Below, in pieces: positions 12,394 through 14,066 of a stretch of 14,066 nt of DNA. Origin of the DNA: CAZUSC01 sp964622915 (GTDB lineage Bacteria; Patescibacteriota; Andersenbacteria; UBA10190); NCBI GenBank assembly GCA_964622915.1, contig CAZUSC010000067.1, forward strand, positions 1 to 14,066, given 5' to 3'. Under the pieces are notes generated by a model, which worked only from the letters and a program-made list of their open reading frames with translations, was not told the origin of the DNA and ran no database searches. The stretch's first letter is position 1. Each line of letters opens with the position of its first letter. Made by a program: the position numbers and the translations under genes.

Positions 12394-12957
12394 CTATGGC
12401 TGGCTGGCTGTTTCTTGACGGGTAATAGTAAAAGTAAAAGTCACATCTGGACCGCTGGCTAGGTTAGCTAATGGTGCTTCTAGTTGCTTAACCCACGGCA
12501 AAGCTTTCAATTTTCGTTCATAATCAACAATGGCTGGCCGCGAGCGCGTGCTGCCGGATATTACCAACACTGTGTTGACCGCACTAACCTCGGCTGATGA
12601 AGGTCGCAAACGAATAGCCGTCAACGCCACGTTGTTAGGAGCAGCTTTTAGGACTTCTGCTAGGCGCTGGGTCCAGGAAGGATTTTCTTTGGCCTGTTGG
12701 TCGATTGCTGTCAGTAAACGGTTGGCCTCGGCCACGCTTGTTCCTATTACTTTATCGTCTGCGGCCAGTCCGTTTATTTGGCTGTCTAAGTTGGCCATGG
12801 CCAGCCGCTGTTCATACATAATGCCGCTGTAGACACCCCCCACTAGCAAGCAGCTGACAACCACGGCCCAATATACTGAACTAAGACGCGCGCCATATAA
12901 ACGCCGTAAGCGCGAGTGTTTCGCCGACGGCGGCAAAAGATTAATGTCCTCCTTCAT
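12394..12957 (-). CDS. pilN: type IV pilus protein PilN, copy 1
   Basis: A 187-residue bitopic protein. The PilM-binding motif DINLLPP is at 4-10, a transmembrane helix at about 26-47, a coiled-coil region at 50-90 and an alpha/beta domain with APNNVALTAIRLRP, ending in a VTFTFTITRQ strand. GGAGG (plus-strand 12959-12963) lies only 1 nt before the ATG, and a second AAGGAGG follows directly after it (12948-12954). That spacing is far shorter than usual, yet no other in-frame start fits and the NLLPP motif demands this one. The gene starts 22 bp after pilM copy 1. Confidence 0.87.
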   Translation of the reverse strand: MKEDINLLPPSAKHSRLRRLYGARLSSVYWAVVVSCLLVGGVYSGIMYEQRLAMANLDSQINGLAADDKVIGTSVAEANRLLTAIDQQAKENPSWTQRLAEVLKAAPNNVALTAIRLRPSSAEVSAVNTVLVISGSTRSRPAIVDYERKLKALPWVKQLEAPLANLASGPDVTFTFTITRQETASQP

Positions 12958-12979
12958 ACCTCCAAATAGTCCTGATGCT

Positions 12980-14008
12980 CTATAAAATCACTGGCCGCAG
13001 CGCCAGACCGAGGGCAGTGGTAAAACGTACCGATTCTTTAACGTCTAGGGGCGGTCGAGCTGCCGCTTTACCCGTCAGAATATTTACCCAGGGATTACCA
13101 CGCTGCACATGAACATTGTCAAAATGTTTTATTAAGGCCGTGTCCAAGCCAGGCAAATTCGCCCCACCGCCCGTAATAATTATTTCCTTCACTTCGTGTG
13201 TGGCGTCGATGCTGTTGTAAAATTCGGCAATACCCCGGATTTCCATGGCTAGTTCTTCCATCGCCGGAAATAATTTTGTACCGAGGCGCGCTAATTCTTC
13301 TCGCTCTAGCTGATGTAAGCGGCCAACAGCAATGCTGCCATCTTGACTGTCGATTGTTTGGGCCAAGTTGACAATGCCCTTTTTTAAAGTAGCCGTAAAG
13401 CGCATGGCGCCATGGTCATGCACAACTACATTGGTGGCCGACGCGCCTACGTCCACCACCAGCAAGCCTTGTCGATCGCGGAGTTCAGCAGAAATTAACG
13501 ATCTGACAATGGCTTGGCTCTCCAGTTCAAAGGCAGCGATATCGAGCTGTAGGGTACTGAGAGTTTCATAGAGTAAATCAATTACCTTTCGCTGAGCGGC
13601 TCCCACCTGTACTTCCCGCCGACCAGATTTAGCTCGGTGCCCCCCGCTTTTGAGATCCTGCCAATCAATATAGACAGTCTCCAAACCAAAGGGGATGTGT
13701 TGGGCAACTTCCCAGCGAACGGCTTCATTGATCTCATCATCGGCCATGGCGGGAATTTCCACTACCCGTAAAAAAGATTGGGTCTCTGGAATGGATACCA
13801 CTACGGCATCGTCGACGCGCGCCGACAGGCGACACTGCTTAAAAGCTAAATGTATCTGCTCTTGCACGGCAGCAACATCAATTATCAAACCGTTTTTCAT
13901 GATGGCATTTGGCAAAGTTGTCGAACAATAGGACAACAGCCGGTGCGATTTGTCGTTGGCCAATTGCACCAGTTTGATTGAGCGGTCCGATATGTCGATG
14001 CCAATCAT
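12980..14008 (-). CDS. pilM: type IV pilus actin-like ATPase PilM, copy 1
   Basis: A 342-residue actin-like protein that heads the operon. It shares with copy 2 the motifs GIDISDRSIK (3-12), SIPETQSFLRVVEIP (72-86), AVRWEVAQHIPF (96-107), DVGASATNV (186-194) and TGGGANLPGL (279-288). It differs after the second phosphate loop: where copy 2 has IGGDDLTQKL, copy 1 has KKGIVNLAQTI, and the Lys-containing AEKK helix that follows in copy 2 is replaced by unrelated sequence. ATP handling may therefore differ between the two. The ATG has no Shine-Dalgarno sequence and sits 6 bp from a -10 box, so the mRNA is probably leaderless. Confidence 0.92.
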   Translation of the reverse strand: MIGIDISDRSIKLVQLANDKSHRLLSYCSTTLPNAIMKNGLIIDVAAVQEQIHLAFKQCRLSARVDDAVVVSIPETQSFLRVVEIPAMADDEINEAVRWEVAQHIPFGLETVYIDWQDLKSGGHRAKSGRREVQVGAAQRKVIDLLYETLSTLQLDIAAFELESQAIVRSLISAELRDRQGLLVVDVGASATNVVVHDHGAMRFTATLKKGIVNLAQTIDSQDGSIAVGRLHQLEREELARLGTKLFPAMEELAMEIRGIAEFYNSIDATHEVKEIIITGGGANLPGLDTALIKHFDNVHVQRGNPWVNILTGKAAARPPLDVKESVRFTTALGLALRPVIL

Positions 14009-14057
14009 AAATCAAGTATAAAGTATCACGTATCAAGTAGTAAGTATGACGCTGTTT
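14009..14057. repeat. heptamer array D upstream of the pilus operon
   Basis: Units AAATCAA, GTATAAA, GTATCAC, GTATCAA, GTAGTAA, GTATGAC (14009-14050) run in one register directly from the pilM start codon; GCTGTTT (14051-14057) has lost the pattern. All central units begin with GTA, as in arrays A and B. Confidence 0.75.
14015..14043 (-). promoter_or_regulatory. promoter of the pilus operon formed by the heptamer array
   Basis: On the minus strand, TTACTA (plus-strand 14038-14043), a 17-bp spacer and TATACT (14015-14020) lie 6 bp before the pilM ATG. The expected start point coincides with the A of the ATG. Both boxes are made of heptamer units. The -35 box is weak, and activity is not proven. 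Confidence 0.45.
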
Positions 14058-14066
14058 CACTCAATT

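Noticed and set aside
1..14066. Alternative genetic code with TGA read as an amino acid, as in some Patescibacteria
   Set aside because: TGA ends the 63-residue peptide gene, and all recognised genes end at their family lengths under the standard bacterial code.
1..14066. tRNA, rRNA, transposase or integrase
   Set aside because: No cloverleaf with CCA-type end, no rRNA core motif and no DDE or tyrosine-recombinase motif was found by reading both strands.

Overview
This 14 kb window holds 20 protein-coding genes that I can support, plus several intergenic repeat arrays. All genes read with the standard bacterial code and use TAA, TAG and TGA as stops. Genes are short and tightly packed. The type IV pilus genes lack a recognisable PilP or PilQ, and one enzyme carries a DNA-binding domain at its N-terminus. 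This fits a small-genome, monoderm-like bacterium such as a member of the Patescibacteria (Candidate Phyla Radiation). That placement is inference from gene content, not proof.

Layout, left to right. Positions 1-275 have no clear gene: a 49-bp exact copy of part of the downstream histidine kinase gene, a 15-bp tandem duplication, and two face-to-face terminators. Next come an inositol-monophosphatase-family phosphatase (-) and a divergent NUDIX hydrolase (+), each with a readable promoter. A leftward operon follows: a 63-residue exported peptide, a single-domain response regulator and a soluble histidine kinase. A 363-bp gap holds a possible orphan transcript and a terminator. The rightward translation block infC-rpmI-rplT comes next, then a UDP-glucuronate decarboxylase-type epimerase. 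Leftward and overlapping are a PrsW-type membrane protease and a single-pass membrane protein. Rightward is a nucleotidyltransferase fused to a ribbon-helix-helix domain.

The right 5.5 kb is one leftward operon. It contains two consecutive copies of a four-gene pilus cassette, pilM-pilN-pilO plus a small one-pass membrane protein (X), followed by a cytidylyltransferase-like gene. PilM is the cytoplasmic actin-like ATPase that binds the NLLP motif at the N-terminus of PilN. PilN and PilO form the inner-membrane alignment complex of the pilus machine. Having two diverged sets suggests two platforms or one mixed platform.

The most unusual non-coding structure is a family of degenerate 7-bp-period arrays (roughly TAAYNNG per unit) at four gene boundaries: 5860-5929, 7440-7523, 8451-8513 and 14009-14057. 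Two of them are built as inverted pairs, they supply stop codons to three genes, and one appears to carry the promoter of the pilus operon. A second theme is promoters whose -10 box lies only 4-8 bp before an ATG with no Shine-Dalgarno sequence (rpmI, the epimerase, pilM copy 1, possibly the protease), which suggests leaderless mRNAs. I do not see a defence system, mobile element, CRISPR array or RNA gene that I can name.
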